From Sulfurovum sp. (lineage in GTDB: Bacteria > Campylobacterota > Campylobacteria > Campylobacterales > Sulfurovaceae), in contig JALVGO010000235.1 in the NCBI GenBank assembly GCA_027029065.1, forward strand, positions 7,068 through 24,176: DNA of 17,109 nt, written 5' to 3'. The stretch's first letter is position 1. Each line of letters opens with the position of its first letter. Shown here piece after piece: positions 1 to 6,915 of the stretch. A program made the position numbers and the translations under genes. The notes below the pieces were generated by a model, which saw only the letters and a list, made by a program, of their open reading frames with translations, was not told where the DNA came from and did not search any database.

Positions 1-2
1 CC

Positions 3-1145
3 CGTGTCTGGTTTTTTGCCGGGCTCTTCTTCGGACTCTTCTGGTTCTGGTGGATCGGACTGAGCTTCATCCACTACCGGATGTCATGGGCAATACCGTT
101 TGCAGTGCTTTTCATCGCCCTCATCTATGCCACACTCTTTTGGGCCATCGCCAAACTTTCAGAGATAGTAGAAAAGCGTTTACAAAACTATACCTACTCC
201 CTACTCCCTACTCCCTACTCCCTATCTTCTCTCATACTCAAAAGCCTCGGGCTTTTGAGTATGAGCTACATCCATCCGCTCTCGTTTGACTGGTTCAAAC
301 CCGAACTGATGTTTGTGCAGAGCTATCTGGGCATCGAGAAGTGGCAGTTTGCCCTGATCCTTGCTGTTTTGGTACTTTCTTTCTACCGGCGTACCCTTGT
401 TTTTCTGCCGTTGCTGCTGCTTGCATGGCAGCCGACCTCCAAAGATGTATCCCAAGCCTCTGACAGGAAGATCGTTTTGGTCACTACACATACCCCGGTA
501 GAGGCAAAATGGGATCGGACGCAGCAGCCGGCACAGTTTCACAGACTACTCCAAGAGATCGACCGTGCCATCGATACCCACGCCTCTACGGTTATACTGC
601 CTGAAACCGCATTTCCCGTCTATCTTGAACGCACACCATGGCTCTATCTGGCACTGCAAAACCGTGCCCGCAACATCAACATCGTTACAGGAGCACTCTA
701 CTGGGAGGACGGCATCCCCCGAAACAGCACCTATATCTTCCATAAAAACGGCACTATCGAACGTGCCAACAAAGTACTGCTTGTACCTTTCGGAGAGAAA
801 AACCCGCTTCCGGACTTTCTGAGTGACTGGGTCAACAAAGTCTTCTACGACGGTGCGGTCGATTACAAAGCCGACAGCAACATCACCGACTATATGCTCG
901 GTAATGTGCGTTACCGCAACGCCATCTGCTTCGAGGCAACCAGCGAAAAGCTCTACGAAGGACGACCAAAACATATGATCGTTCTCAGCAACAACGGCTG
1001 GTTCGTACCCTCCATCGAACCGACCCTTCAGCGTCTGCTGCTGCAGTACTATGCAAAAAAATACGGTACAATCATCTACCATGCCGTCAATATGGCACCA
1101 TCCTATGTCATTCAAAATGGGCACGTTATATCTGAAGCACATTGA
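3..1145 (+). CDS. lnt: Apolipoprotein N-acyltransferase Lnt, 5'-partial
   Basis: Lnt transfers the third acyl chain to the N-terminal cysteine of lipoproteins at the periplasmic face of the inner membrane. The frame is open from base 3, and an ATG at 81 lies inside a hydrophobic stretch (GLFFGLFWFWWIGLSFIHY), so the true start is outside the window; 380 codons are visible. Membrane segments are followed by a nitrilase-fold periplasmic domain. It holds the expected catalytic glutamate (ILPETAFPV, codon at 603), a lysine in ANKVLLVPFGE and a cysteine in AICFEATSE. The frame crosses a 7-bp tandem repeat (193–224) and a palindrome (231–265). Together these encode an unusual SLLPTPYS…SLILKSLGLLSMS stretch between membrane segments, probably an in-frame insertion. 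The TGA stop lies in the -35 box of the next operon. The family call is firm; whether the enzyme is active with the insertion is unknown. Confidence 0.9.
   Translation, partial: RVWFFAGLFFGLFWFWWIGLSFIHYRMSWAIPFAVLFIALIYATLFWAIAKLSEIVEKRLQNYTYSLLPTPYSLSSLILKSLGLLSMSYIHPLSFDWFKPELMFVQSYLGIEKWQFALILAVLVLSFYRRTLVFLPLLLLAWQPTSKDVSQASDRKIVLVTTHTPVEAKWDRTQQPAQFHRLLQEIDRAIDTHASTVILPETAFPVYLERTPWLYLALQNRARNINIVTGALYWEDGIPRNSTYIFHKNGTIERANKVLLVPFGEKNPLPDFLSDWVNKVFYDGAVDYKADSNITDYMLGNVRYRNAICFEATSEKLYEGRPKHMIVLSNNGWFVPSIEPTLQRLLLQYYAKKYGTIIYHAVNMAPSYVIQNGHVISEAH
193..224 (+). repeat. 7-bp tandem repeat (CTACTCC) x4 inside lnt
   Basis: Four perfect units run from 194 to 221, with one matching base before and three after. 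The tract is inside the lnt reading frame. Since 7 is not a multiple of 3, gain or loss of one unit would shift the frame. The two other frames meet TGA at 256–258 and 287–289, so a slipped copy would be truncated. Confidence 0.95.
231..265. repeat. 16-bp perfect palindrome (loop TCG) inside lnt
   Basis: The arms 231–246 and 250–265 are perfect reverse complements (CTCATACTCAAAAGCC and its complement) around a 3-nt loop. The palindrome starts six bases after the heptamer tract and is also in coding sequence. No T-run follows, so it is not a standard terminator. It looks like part of an inserted palindromic element. Confidence 0.95.
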
Positions 1146-1170
1146 CATCCCTATCTCTTTCCACTATAAT
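1142..1170 (+). promoter_or_regulatory. Consensus sigma-70 promoter of the toxin–antitoxin operon
   Basis: TTGACA (1142–1147), a 17-base spacer and TATAAT (1165–1170) match the consensus at every position. The -35 box contains the lnt stop codon. The expected transcription start is near 1177, about 22 bases before the antitoxin ATG. Confidence 0.85.
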
Positions 1171-1180
1171 TGACAAAATC

Positions 1181-1188
1181 TTGTACAA
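1181..1188. promoter_or_regulatory. Candidate antitoxin operator with TGTACA core
   Basis: The palindrome TTGTACAA lies just downstream of the predicted transcription start and before the antitoxin ribosome binding site. YefM antitoxins are known to autoregulate through palindromes with a TGTACA core, which is the core seen here (1182–1187). Confidence 0.5.
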
Positions 1189-1198
1189 AAGGATTGTT

Positions 1199-1453
1199 AT
1201 GCAAGTGGTTAACTACTCTCACGCAAGAAACAACCTCAAATCAATCATCGATGATGTCTGTGACAACAATGAAGAGGTGATCATTACCACCAAAAATGAC
1301 AAAACAGTCGTCATGCTTTCGATGGATGCATACAATCGTACGCATGCCCAGATCAAAAGAGATGTCGAGATCTCGCTGGCAGAAATAGAACGCGGGGAGA
1401 TTATGAGTATCGATGAAGCTTTTGACAAAGTTTTAGAAAAATATGAAAATTAA
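1199..1453 (+). CDS. Type II antitoxin, Phd/YefM family
   Basis: This 84-aa protein should neutralise the toxin encoded next and repress its own promoter. The N-terminal part (MQVVNYSHARNNLKSIIDD) and the VIITTKNDKTVVMLSMDAYN stretch are typical of the Phd/YefM DNA-binding fold. The C-terminal helix (EIERGEIMSIDEAFDKVLEK) would wrap the toxin. The ATG at 1199 is chosen over an upstream TTG at 1142 because it has AAAGGA at a good distance, whereas the TTG lies inside the -35 box. The 3' end overlaps the toxin start by 11 bases, as usual for coupled toxin–antitoxin pairs. Confidence 0.88.
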   Translation: MQVVNYSHARNNLKSIIDDVCDNNEEVIITTKNDKTVVMLSMDAYNRTHAQIKRDVEISLAEIERGEIMSIDEAFDKVLEKYEN

Positions 1454-1727
1454 TTTTTCTCAAAAAGCTTATCAGAATCTTGATGAGATCGCCAGCTACA
1501 TCTATACACAAAGCAAATCAAAAACGATTACTGCAAAGCATATGCAAAAACTCAAAAAATATATCCACTTCGCACTATCGAATTTTCCCAATATAGGAAG
1601 ACCTGCTGAAGAGTTTGGAAAAGGTATCCGAAAGCTGATTTTTCAAAGATATAGCATATTGTATATCATTCAGACAACACACATCGATATTGTTGCTATC
1701 TATAGAGAAAACCTTCCAGATCTATGA
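1443..1727 (+). CDS. Type II toxin, RelE/ParE superfamily
   Basis: The protein is 94 aa. Its pattern is that of ParE-like toxins: an N-terminal helical part (AYQNLDEIASYIY), then NIGRPAEEFGKGIRKLIFQ, and a C-terminal strand pair (YSILYIIQTTHIDIVAIYRE). Members either poison gyrase (ParE) or cleave mRNA on ribosomes (RelE); the sequence looks closer to ParE, but the target cannot be read from it. It overlaps the antitoxin by 11 bases, and its TGA overlaps the yidD ATG (ATGA at 1724–1727), so translation of yidD may depend on toxin translation. Confidence 0.85.
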   Translation: MKINFSQKAYQNLDEIASYIYTQSKSKTITAKHMQKLKKYIHFALSNFPNIGRPAEEFGKGIRKLIFQRYSILYIIQTTHIDIVAIYRENLPDL

Positions 1728-2092
1728 AGCTGAAAAATTTTTACACAGCCCCTATCAAAGGCTACCAGTACATTTCCAAAATGCTGCCTGCTAACTGCCG
1801 CTACTACCCTACCTGCTCAGAGTATGCCAAGTGGCAGTTTGAGTGCAATGCTCCGCACAAAGCATTTGCTGCAAGCACCCTGCGTATTCTGCGCTGCAAC
1901 CAGCTCTTTCCCGGGGGCATAGACTACCCTGTTGTCACATTTGAACCACCGAAGATGACATTGTCGCCCGATATTAATGATATTTGTGGCAAAATCAACA
2001 TTATCTATTGGTTCGTTCCCAAAGAGATGGAGCGTTCACACTACTATGTCATAAAGGATTTCAATGCCATCAGCAAGCACAATCACCCTTAA
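1724..2092 (+). CDS. yidD: Membrane protein insertion efficiency factor YidD
   Basis: YidD is a small membrane-associated protein that helps YidC-dependent insertion of inner-membrane proteins. The 122-aa product has the family signature [11 protein letters not shown] (cysteines about residues 25 and 31), followed by [15 protein letters not shown]. It is longer than the roughly 85-aa gammaproteobacterial form because of a C-terminal extension of about 40 residues. The gene is coupled to the toxin upstream by an ATGA overlap, and its last 29 bases overlap the start of pyrC. In many bacteria yidD sits with rpmH–rnpA–yidC; here it sits behind a toxin–antitoxin pair. Confidence 0.93.
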   Translation: MKLKNFYTAPIKGYQYISKMLPANCRYYPTCSEYAKWQFECNAPHKAFAASTLRILRCNQLFPGGIDYPVVTFEPPKMTLSPDINDICGKINIIYWFVPKEMERSHYYVIKDFNAISKHNHP

Positions 2093-3089
2093 CTCCCCAC
2101 TCGATATGCACCTACACCTGCGTGACGGCGATATGCTCCAAAATATTACCAAAGAGAGTGCAAAAACCTTTTCAGGGGCAATCATCATGCCCAACCTTGT
2201 TCCGCCTGTCTGCACCAAAGAGGAAGTTGTCGCCTACCTGGCACGTATCAGAGACGCTATTGGTGATGAGACATTCACCCCCTATATGACACTCTTTTTC
2301 AAGCCCGAATATGACCATGCCTTTTTGGAAAGCCTTCGTGAAGAGATCACTGCGATCAAACTCTACCCTGCAGGCATTACAACAAACTCCGAAGGGGGTG
2401 TCAGCGGGTTTGACATCGAAACACTGCACCCTGCCCTTGAAGCGATGAGTGACCTTGACATACCGCTCTGTATCCATGGGGAGACCAACGGCTTTGTCAT
2501 GGACAGAGAGGCGGAGTTTGTACCCATCTATGAGAAGCTGGCAGAGGCATTCCCAAAACTCAAGATCATCATGGAACACATCACCACCAAAGCAAGTCTC
2601 CACGCACTTGAACGGTTTGAAAACCTCTATGCCACCATCACCCTGCACCATCTGCTCATTACCCTTGACGATGTTGCCGGAGGCATGCTTCAGCCGCACC
2701 TCTTCTGCAAACCTATCGCCAAACGTCCCGAAGACAGGGAAGCACTGCTGCAGGCAGCCCTCAGTGCCCACCCCAAAGTGATGTTCGGTTCCGACTCCGC
2801 ACCGCACCCACGAGAAGCCAAAGAGGCATGCGGATGTGCCGCCGGAGTCTTCACCGCTCCCATCGCCCTGCAGGTACTTGCACAGCTCTTTGATAAGCAT
2901 CATGCGCTTGACAAGCTGCCTGCATTCATCAGCGAAAATGCACAGCGCATTTACGGTATCACGCCACCTGCCAAAAAGATCATTCTCGAGAAAAGCCCTT
3001 TTGCCGTTCCGTCATCTTACGGCGGTGTAGTACCCATGTATGCCGGAGAGACCATTGAATACACTATCAGGGAGGTCATAGATGGATAA
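2064..3089 (+). CDS. pyrC: Dihydroorotase PyrC
   Basis: PyrC interconverts carbamoyl aspartate and dihydroorotate in de novo pyrimidine synthesis. The 341-aa length fits the E. coli-type class II enzyme. Visible zinc-site elements are [10 protein letters not shown] (His16, His18), the lysine that is carboxylated in the family (AIKLYPAG, Lys99), CIHGE, MEHITT and the C-terminal FGSDSAPH with the catalytic aspartate. The ATG at 2064 has an AAAGGA upstream (about 2053–2058) and lies within the 3' end of yidD. The stop overlaps the start of the carbonic anhydrase by 8 bases. The order pyrC–carbonic anhydrase makes metabolic sense, since carbamoyl phosphate synthesis needs bicarbonate. Confidence 0.96.
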   Translation: MPSASTITLNSPLDMHLHLRDGDMLQNITKESAKTFSGAIIMPNLVPPVCTKEEVVAYLARIRDAIGDETFTPYMTLFFKPEYDHAFLESLREEITAIKLYPAGITTNSEGGVSGFDIETLHPALEAMSDLDIPLCIHGETNGFVMDREAEFVPIYEKLAEAFPKLKIIMEHITTKASLHALERFENLYATITLHHLLITLDDVAGGMLQPHLFCKPIAKRPEDREALLQAALSAHPKVMFGSDSAPHPREAKEACGCAAGVFTAPIALQVLAQLFDKHHALDKLPAFISENAQRIYGITPPAKKIILEKSPFAVPSSYGGVVPMYAGETIEYTIREVIDG

Positions 3090-3726
3090 CTCTATCAAAG
3101 CCTTTGAAAGCGGTCACGAAAACTTTAAGAAGGTAAAATTCAATCAGAACAAAGAGCGTTTCAAAAAACTGGTAGAGGAGGGGCAGAGTCCCAAAGCACT
3201 CTTTATCGGATGCAGCGATTCACGCGTCATGCCTGCCATGATCACCGGAAGCAAAGCTGGGGATCTTTTTATTGTCCGAAATATCGGTAACTTTGTTGCA
3301 CCATTCAGACCCGATGCAGACTACCATGCTACCGCATCTGCCATTGAGTATGCGGTCAGTGTTTTGGATATCTCCGACATCATCGTCTGCGGACATTCCC
3401 ACTGTGGTGCGATCGCAGCTCTTTACAAAGATATAGAAGCGACTCCCGAGAATATCCATACCATCAAATGGCTCGAACTGGGACATGCCGCCAAAAAAGT
3501 CGCGCTGCTTACCCACAAAGATCGTTCACATGAAGAGCTGTTGCGTTATACCGAAAAGGTATCGGTCATTCACCAAATTGACAATCTTCTGACCTATCCT
3601 GCCGTAAAAAAGCGTGTCGATGAGGGGAAACTCTACCTGCATGGATGGTATTATCACATTAAGAATGGTGACATTGAATACTATGATGATGAGGATTACG
3701 AGTTTAAACCACTTAGTCAAAAGTAA
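3082..3726 (+). CDS. Beta-class carbonic anhydrase
   Basis: This enzyme hydrates CO2 to bicarbonate in the cytoplasm. The 214-aa protein has CSDSR (Cys44, Asp46, Arg48) and GHSHCGA (His105, Cys108), which give the two-Cys one-His zinc site and the Asp–Arg dyad of beta carbonic anhydrases. The ATG overlaps the end of pyrC by 8 bases, so it is the last gene of the overlapping chain that starts at the antitoxin. Bicarbonate supply for pyrimidine synthesis or for autotrophic carbon fixation would fit this lineage; that link is inferred from context. Confidence 0.95.
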   Translation: MDNSIKAFESGHENFKKVKFNQNKERFKKLVEEGQSPKALFIGCSDSRVMPAMITGSKAGDLFIVRNIGNFVAPFRPDADYHATASAIEYAVSVLDISDIIVCGHSHCGAIAALYKDIEATPENIHTIKWLELGHAAKKVALLTHKDRSHEELLRYTEKVSVIHQIDNLLTYPAVKKRVDEGKLYLHGWYYHIKNGDIEYYDDEDYEFKPLSQK

Positions 3727-3734
3727 TATTGATG

Positions 3735-3758
3735 TATAATTATAAATATACTTATAAT
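3735..3758 (+). promoter_or_regulatory. AT-rich promoter region of cysK
   Basis: The 63-base gap before cysK has two TATAAT boxes (3735–3740 and 3753–3758). It also has a 7-bp inverted repeat with a 6-base spacer (ATTATAA at 3739, TTATAAT at 3752). The region is very AT-rich, so the inverted repeat may be chance. A new transcript starting here is likely. Confidence 0.5.
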
Positions 3759-3789
3759 CATAAAAATTCTTAATATTAAAGGATAGGCA

Positions 3790-4710
3790 ATGATCGCACA
3801 GAATATTGAAGAACTCATTGGCAATACGCCGCTTGTCAGGATCAACTCACTCTCCGAAGAGACCGGTACAACCATTTTGGGCAAATGTGAATTTATGAAC
3901 CCCACTTCGTCGGTAAAAGACAGGATCGCCTACAGTATGATCAACGAGGCAATGAAAAAGGGGCGTATCGGGAAGCATACCACCATTATCGAACCTACCA
4001 GCGGCAATACCGGTATCGGTCTGGCAGCGATCTGTGCAGCAAAAGGGCTCAACCTTATTTTAACCATGCCAGACTCCATGAGTATGGAACGGCGTAAGCT
4101 CTTCAGCCATCTTGGTGCAGAACTGGTACTGACACCTGCAGCAGAAGGGATGAACGGTGCCATTGACAAAGCAAATGAACTGCTTGAAACACTCGATGAT
4201 GCCATTGTACTGCAGCAGTTTGGCAACCCTGACAACCCCCAAATTCACCGCACGACAACCGCTGTAGAGATACTGCGAGATACACAAAACCGTCTCGATC
4301 TTTTTGTAGCAGCTGTCGGTACCGGCGGTACACTGACAGGCACAGCAGAAGTACTTAAAGAGAAGATCCCCAACCTGCATGTCACAGCTGTCGAACCGAC
4401 CACTTCTGCCGTACTCGAAGGCAAACCTGCCGGTCCCCACAAAATACAGGGCATTGGTGCCGGTTTTATTCCGGAAATCCTCAATACCGAGATCTATGAC
4501 GAGGTGATTGCTGTGTCCAATGAAGCATCATTCAGCATGGCATCCAAAATGGCGAAGGAGGAGGGGCTGCTTGTCGGCATCTCTTCCGGAGCCAACCTTG
4601 AGGCTGCCTACCGTCTTGCACAACGCCCCGAGAACAAGGGAAAAACCATTGTGACCATTCTTTGTGATACCGCAGAGCGGTATCTCTCCACAGAGCTGTT
4701 TGACGTGTAA
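3790..4710 (+). CDS. cysK: Cysteine synthase (O-acetylserine sulfhydrylase)
   Basis: This PLP enzyme makes cysteine from O-acetylserine and sulfide in the cytoplasm. The protein is 306 aa, the usual length. It has the start IGNTPLVRIN, the PLP lysine in NPTSSVKDR (Lys43), the substrate loop EPTSGNTGIGLA and the phosphate-binding GTGGTLTG. The C-terminal CDTAERYLSTELF is typical of CysK. AAAGGA lies before the ATG. The stop is two bases before the next ATG, which marks an operon. CysM is the alternative name, but the whole pattern fits CysK better. Confidence 0.94.
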   Translation: MIAQNIEELIGNTPLVRINSLSEETGTTILGKCEFMNPTSSVKDRIAYSMINEAMKKGRIGKHTTIIEPTSGNTGIGLAAICAAKGLNLILTMPDSMSMERRKLFSHLGAELVLTPAAEGMNGAIDKANELLETLDDAIVLQQFGNPDNPQIHRTTTAVEILRDTQNRLDLFVAAVGTGGTLTGTAEVLKEKIPNLHVTAVEPTTSAVLEGKPAGPHKIQGIGAGFIPEILNTEIYDEVIAVSNEASFSMASKMAKEEGLLVGISSGANLEAAYRLAQRPENKGKTIVTILCDTAERYLSTELFDV

Positions 4711-4712
4711 CC

Positions 4713-5300
4713 ATGGAAAATCTGACACCACTGCTGCTTGAAACTGTCAGGATAGAGGGTGGAGAAGCGTACAATCTTCCCTACCATCAATCCCGTTTCG
4801 ACAGAAGCCGCCGTGAACTCTTCGGTGATACCGCACCAATCGACCTAGCATCACATATAGAGGCACCTTCCGAAGGGCTCTACCGATGCCGTATCCTCTA
4901 TGCCGACCGTATCCGGCATGTCGAATATCTTCCCTATACTCCCAAACCTGTATACCGCCTCAAAGTCATTGCCTCCACCATCGACTACCCCTATAAGTAT
5001 GCAAACCGTGAAGCCTTGGATAGACTGCTTCTGAAAAAGGGAGACGCTGATGAGATCATCATTGAAAAAGAGGGGTTACTGACCGATACAACCATTGCCA
5101 ACATCGCATTTTTTGACGGAAATAGATGGGTCACTCCGGAGAAACCGCTTCTTGAAGGCACCATGAGGGCAAAATTTCTTGACAAAGGGCTCCTGTATAC
5201 CGCAAACATTACCAAAAAAGATCTGCAAAACTATACACACGTGGCTTTAATGAATGCTATGTTAGGATTTAAGATTCTAAACCATATTACAATCGAATAG
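4713..5300 (+). CDS. Class IV aminotransferase-fold PLP protein, PabC-like
   Basis: The 195-aa product has the class IV fold features: an N-terminal E-T-V-R strand (LLLETVRIEGGEAYNLPYH), the likely PLP lysine in YPYKYANRE, and EIIIEKEGLLTDTTIANIAF followed by TPEKPLLEGTMR. The last stretch is the phosphate-binding and specificity loop of aminodeoxychorismate lyase and branched-chain aminotransferases. The short length and the EGTMR end favour aminodeoxychorismate lyase (p-aminobenzoate for folate), where short forms occur. It starts two bases after cysK and has little Shine–Dalgarno sequence, so it probably relies on coupling. Confidence 0.78.
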   Translation: MENLTPLLLETVRIEGGEAYNLPYHQSRFDRSRRELFGDTAPIDLASHIEAPSEGLYRCRILYADRIRHVEYLPYTPKPVYRLKVIASTIDYPYKYANREALDRLLLKKGDADEIIIEKEGLLTDTTIANIAFFDGNRWVTPEKPLLEGTMRAKFLDKGLLYTANITKKDLQNYTHVALMNAMLGFKILNHITIE

Positions 5301-5319
5301 AACAAGTGAGCAAAACATA

Positions 5320-5766
5320 ATGACAATCAATCTTTTCCAGACACCGGAGTACAGAGCCCTGATGCAGGAGCACATCAGCAAAACCATCGGATACCTTTTC
5401 AGCAAGGATCAGGACTTTGCCATTGCCTGTGAGGTAAAACATGTCACATTCGATCCTCCGCTTCCTGATGAGATCTTTGAAAGTTTTCATGACACTGTTC
5501 TCTTTGTCCTGAGCGGATATACCTACGAGAGTGCGAAACTGGAAGAGGATTATTTTGGTTTTGAAGCGGGGTTTGGCAGCGAAAACTTTGGTTCAACCGT
5601 CACCATGCCGCTGCTTGCTATTAAGCAGGTAGTTGTTGGAGAGCACCCCATTGTCCTGAACCTCGCTGAACCCGCTTCGCCAAAGAAACAGGCTACGAAG
5701 AGCTCTATGGAAGCACTGCTCAACAATCCGGAGAATCAAAAACTTCTCAAAAAAAAGAAGCGCTGA
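5320..5766 (+). CDS. Conserved protein, possibly SspB-like
   Basis: The protein is 148 aa, with no signal peptide or membrane segment. An N-terminal helix (PEYRALMQEHISKTIGYLF) is followed by strands and then a segment FGFEAGFGSENFGSTVTMP-LLAIKQVVVGE. By eye this parallels the core of SspB (F-x-A-x-FGG…V-x-VP-x-x-AV-x-x-I), the adaptor that brings ssrA-tagged proteins to ClpXP. A variable linker and a conserved short tail (EALLNNPENQKLLKKKKR) would match SspB's flexible linker and ClpX-binding tail. This is a weak, pattern-based proposal; the safe name is hypothetical protein. It lies 19 bases after the PabC-like gene, probably in the same operon, and its Lys codons double as the T-run of the opposing terminator. 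Confidence 0.8.
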   Translation: MTINLFQTPEYRALMQEHISKTIGYLFSKDQDFAIACEVKHVTFDPPLPDEIFESFHDTVLFVLSGYTYESAKLEEDYFGFEAGFGSENFGSTVTMPLLAIKQVVVGEHPIVLNLAEPASPKKQATKSSMEALLNNPENQKLLKKKKR

Positions 5767-5777
5767 TCTCTATCAGC
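5762..5777 (-). terminator. Rho-independent terminator of the lysR gene
   Basis: On the - strand GCTGAT-AGAG-ATCAGC forms a 6-bp stem. After GCTTC comes a run of eight Ts, supplied by the Lys codons of the opposite gene. The stem contains the lysR TGA stop. There is no T-run in the + direction. Confidence 0.65.
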
Positions 5778-6675
5778 ACTGTCCTGCAAGAATATAGTCA
5801 ACAACATTGTCAACATAAGCATTGTGCTTGTTCTCTTTGGAGTAAACAATATAGAATTTGCGTGTCATTGTATAGCCCCTAAGTCTTGCCTCAAACAGTT
5901 CTCCTGAAGCCACCTCATCTGCAATCGCATGTTTGGAAATGATGGAAACGACCGGATGCTCAGGGTCTCTTTTCGCCCTTTTGATCGTCTGCAGTACCGC
6001 TGTAGTATTGCTCACTTCGGAAAGCACATTGAAGCTTTTACAGGAAACCCCCAAATCTTCAAATACCTCTGAGACAACACGTCTTGTATGGGAACCCTCT
6101 TCACGGCAGATCCACTGGAACTCATAAAGCTCTTCAGTCTTGACCGTTTTTGGGATCGGTGCATTGCTTACCAGTACCAGCTCATCCTCCAGCCACTCAC
6201 GGTAGATGAGATCACTGTCCATGACAGGTGACTCTATCAGCCCAACATCAAGCTTTCTGTCTTTGAGTTTGGCAACAATATTGTCACTCACATCGATACT
6301 CAGATTGATATCGTTGTTGATCGCTTTTCCCATAGTATTGAGACACTCTCCGGGAATAATATAGGTTCCAATCGTATAGGAGGCCCCCAGACGGAATGTC
6401 ATCTCTTTGTTAATGATCTTGAGCACATCTTTCTCTGCCGCATTGATCTCTTTTTCAAGACGGGTTGCAATCTTGTAGAGTTCTTCTCCCTCTGCCGTCA
6501 GCTTGATACCGTTCTTTTTTCGCTCAATAATCTTGACACCGAGGTACTTTTCGATGAACTTGATCTGCTGTGTAACTGCCGGCTGTGAAATACCAAGTTT
6601 GGCAGAGGCTCTTGAGAAGCTTCTCTCTCTTGCAACCGTCAAAAACGTTTCCAGTTTGACAAAATCTTTTAGCAT
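5773..6675 (-). CDS. LysR-family transcriptional regulator
   Basis: The protein is 300 aa. The N-terminal winged helix-turn-helix spans about residues 5–65 (RSFSRASAKLGISQPAVTQQ, then LGVKIIERKKNGIKLTAEG). A linker helix and a LysR substrate-binding domain follow (RLGASYTIGTYIIP…LDVGLIESPV…LVLVSNAPIP). The family acts as tetramers sensing small metabolites and often autoregulates. A 13-bp dyad with the T-N11-A form lies 14–26 bases upstream of the ATG. It is convergent with the cysK operon and divergent from uvrD. CysB/CysL- or CbbR-like roles are possible, but the effector cannot be told from the sequence. AAGGGA precedes the start. Confidence 0.93.
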   Translation of the reverse strand: MLKDFVKLETFLTVARERSFSRASAKLGISQPAVTQQIKFIEKYLGVKIIERKKNGIKLTAEGEELYKIATRLEKEINAAEKDVLKIINKEMTFRLGASYTIGTYIIPGECLNTMGKAINNDINLSIDVSDNIVAKLKDRKLDVGLIESPVMDSDLIYREWLEDELVLVSNAPIPKTVKTEELYEFQWICREEGSHTRRVVSEVFEDLGVSCKSFNVLSEVSNTTAVLQTIKRAKRDPEHPVVSIISKHAIADEVASGELFEARLRGYTMTRKFYIVYSKENKHNAYVDNVVDYILAGQC

Positions 6676-6688
6676 TATGTTTCCCTTG

Positions 6689-6701
6689 TATGCAGTGCAT
6701 A
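6689..6701. promoter_or_regulatory. LysR-type operator (T-N11-A dyad)
   Basis: TATGCAGTGCATA is a perfect dyad with 6-bp arms and a one-base centre. It fits the T-N11-A rule for LysR boxes and lies between the predicted -10 elements of lysR and its ribosome binding site, a position suited to autorepression. Confidence 0.55.
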
Positions 6702-6720
6702 TAAAAATTTAATTAATGGT

Positions 6721-6736
6721 ATTATATCAAATTATA
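6721..6736 (-). promoter_or_regulatory. Candidate -10 boxes of the lysR gene
   Basis: Two TATAAT hexamers on the - strand lie at 6726–6721 and 6736–6731, about 46–61 bases upstream of the start codon. No clear -35 box is seen. Confidence 0.4.
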
Positions 6737-6880
6737 CTTAAATGGACATAACCTAACCTTATCACTTTTTACTTTATTCTTTCTGCTTATGGGTCAAAAA
6801 GAACCAAAAATGTAATCTATTCACACACTTTGCAAGACCATGCTTTTCAACGCGGATTTCGGCTTTAATCATTAACTCGA

Positions 6881-6886
6881 TATAAT
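6881..6886 (+). promoter_or_regulatory. Candidate -10 box of uvrD
   Basis: TATAAT lies 29 bases before the uvrD ATG; the -35 region is weak. The rest of the 240-base lysR–uvrD gap (6676–6915) holds the lysR operator and promoter and otherwise shows no gene or clear structure. Confidence 0.4.
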
Positions 6887-6915
6887 AATACCACTACAGG
6901 AGCATAATTTTACCT

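Noticed and set aside
193..265. Heptamers as a CRISPR array or intragenic terminator
   Set aside because: The units are only 7 bp with no spacers, and the palindrome has no following T-run.
81..1145. lnt starting at the ATG at 81
   Set aside because: The frame is open upstream to base 3 and encodes a membrane segment, so the start is outside the window.
546..1148. Long - strand ORF opposite lnt (200 aa)
   Set aside because: It has no recognisable family and lies fully antisense to a gene with catalytic motifs; it is a shadow frame.
1142..1198. TTG at 1142 as antitoxin start
   Set aside because: It lies in the -35 box upstream of the predicted transcription start; the ATG at 1199 has a ribosome binding site and the family N terminus.
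6761..6815. Stretch resembling a degraded coding fragment before uvrD
   Set aside because: No frame of useful length or similarity can be supported.
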